This document shows positions 6,228 to 6,315 of a stretch of 6,315 bases of DNA, piece by piece. Every line of letters starts with the position of its first letter. The first letter of the stretch is position 1. The stretch is from a candidate division Hyd24-12 bacterium UBA6080 (GTDB lineage Bacteria; Fermentibacterota; Fermentibacteria; Fermentibacterales; JCC-6). The translations under genes and the position numbers were made by a program. Below the pieces are notes generated by a model. It had not been told where the DNA came from. It made no database searches and saw nothing but the letters and a program-made list of their open reading frames with translations. The DNA lies in contig DIXM01000014.1 in NCBI GenBank assembly GCA_002436025.1, positions 1 to 6,315 of the forward strand. The letters run 5' to 3'.

Positions 6228-6256
6228 TTGACATATTCTTCTAACTGTTGTCTAAT
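6228..6256 (+). promoter_or_regulatory. Sigma70-type promoter directed rightward out of the window
   Basis: A perfect -35 box TTGACA (6228-6233) is followed by a 17-base spacer and the -10 box TCTAAT (6251-6256), five of six matches to consensus. Transcription would start near 6262-6264. The transcript runs out of the window, so its product is unknown. Confidence 0.7.
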
Positions 6257-6315
6257 AGCACTTTACGGCATCTTTGGCAGTTCAGTGTTGAACCTTCAGT
6301 AAGGCGAGCGAAGCC

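Larger units (their letters stand above)
6112..6315. other. AT-richer intergenic region to the end of the window
   Basis: After the PAS stop codon the composition becomes clearly AT-richer and no credible coding frame is seen on either strand. It holds a cluster of inverted half-sites and a sigma70-like promoter, described separately, and a small hairpin (GTTCA 6280-6284 with TGAAC 6289-6293) in the presumed 5' leader. No strong terminator for the upstream genes is visible. The gene or RNA driven by the promoter lies beyond the window. Confidence 0.7.

Noticed and set aside
6281..6300. TTCAGT direct repeat and small hairpin near the end, possible start of a riboswitch or small RNA
   Set aside because: Six-base repeat and five-pair stem are too short to judge, the window ends before any fold could be seen, and no known RNA motif is recognised.

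Overview
The window is a GC-rich, densely packed, single-strand (+) gene cluster for NAD-linked formate metabolism. In order it holds: the 3' end of a NuoF-like flavoprotein subunit; a complete 899-residue molybdenum/tungsten formate dehydrogenase catalytic subunit with a NuoG/HydA-like iron-sulfur N-terminus; an OxlT-type (oxalate/formate antiporter family) MFS carrier; a divergent FdhD; a MobA-like molybdenum cofactor guanylyltransferase; and a small stand-alone PAS-domain protein. The last ~200 bases are AT-richer, non-coding, and end with a good sigma70-type promoter pointing out of the window.

Gene content (soluble NuoF/NuoG-like formate dehydrogenase, OFA-family carrier, FdhD and MobA) suggests an anaerobe living on or producing formate, such as a syntrophic or sulfate-reducing deltaproteobacterial-type lineage or an acetogen-like organism. 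High GC and strong third-position G/C favour the former. This is inference from gene content and composition; no phylogenetic marker is present.

Layout: 1-257 NuoF-like C-terminus; 257-2956 formate dehydrogenase alpha, overlapping the previous stop by one base; 2992-4311 carrier, 35 bases later and with a TTG start; 4312-4405 a non-coding gap with two consecutive hairpins; about 4406-5119 fdhD-like; 5116-5727 mobA-like, overlapping fdhD by four bases with a TTG start; about 5764-6111 PAS protein; 6112-6315 intergenic DNA with TCAATG/CATTGA half-sites and a promoter.

How the genes fit together: the alpha subunit would oxidise formate (or reduce CO2) at a Cys-ligated bis-MGD site and pass electrons through five Fe-S clusters to the NuoF-like subunit, which exchanges them with NAD(H). 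The carrier plausibly moves formate or an exchange carboxylate. MobA makes the dinucleotide cofactor and FdhD normally sulfurates it. The most unusual point is that this FdhD lacks the CxxC cysteines regarded as its sulfur-carrying site and is altered at other signature motifs, so it may be a specialised or degenerate paralogue. The PAS protein has no output domain and no evident partner in the window.
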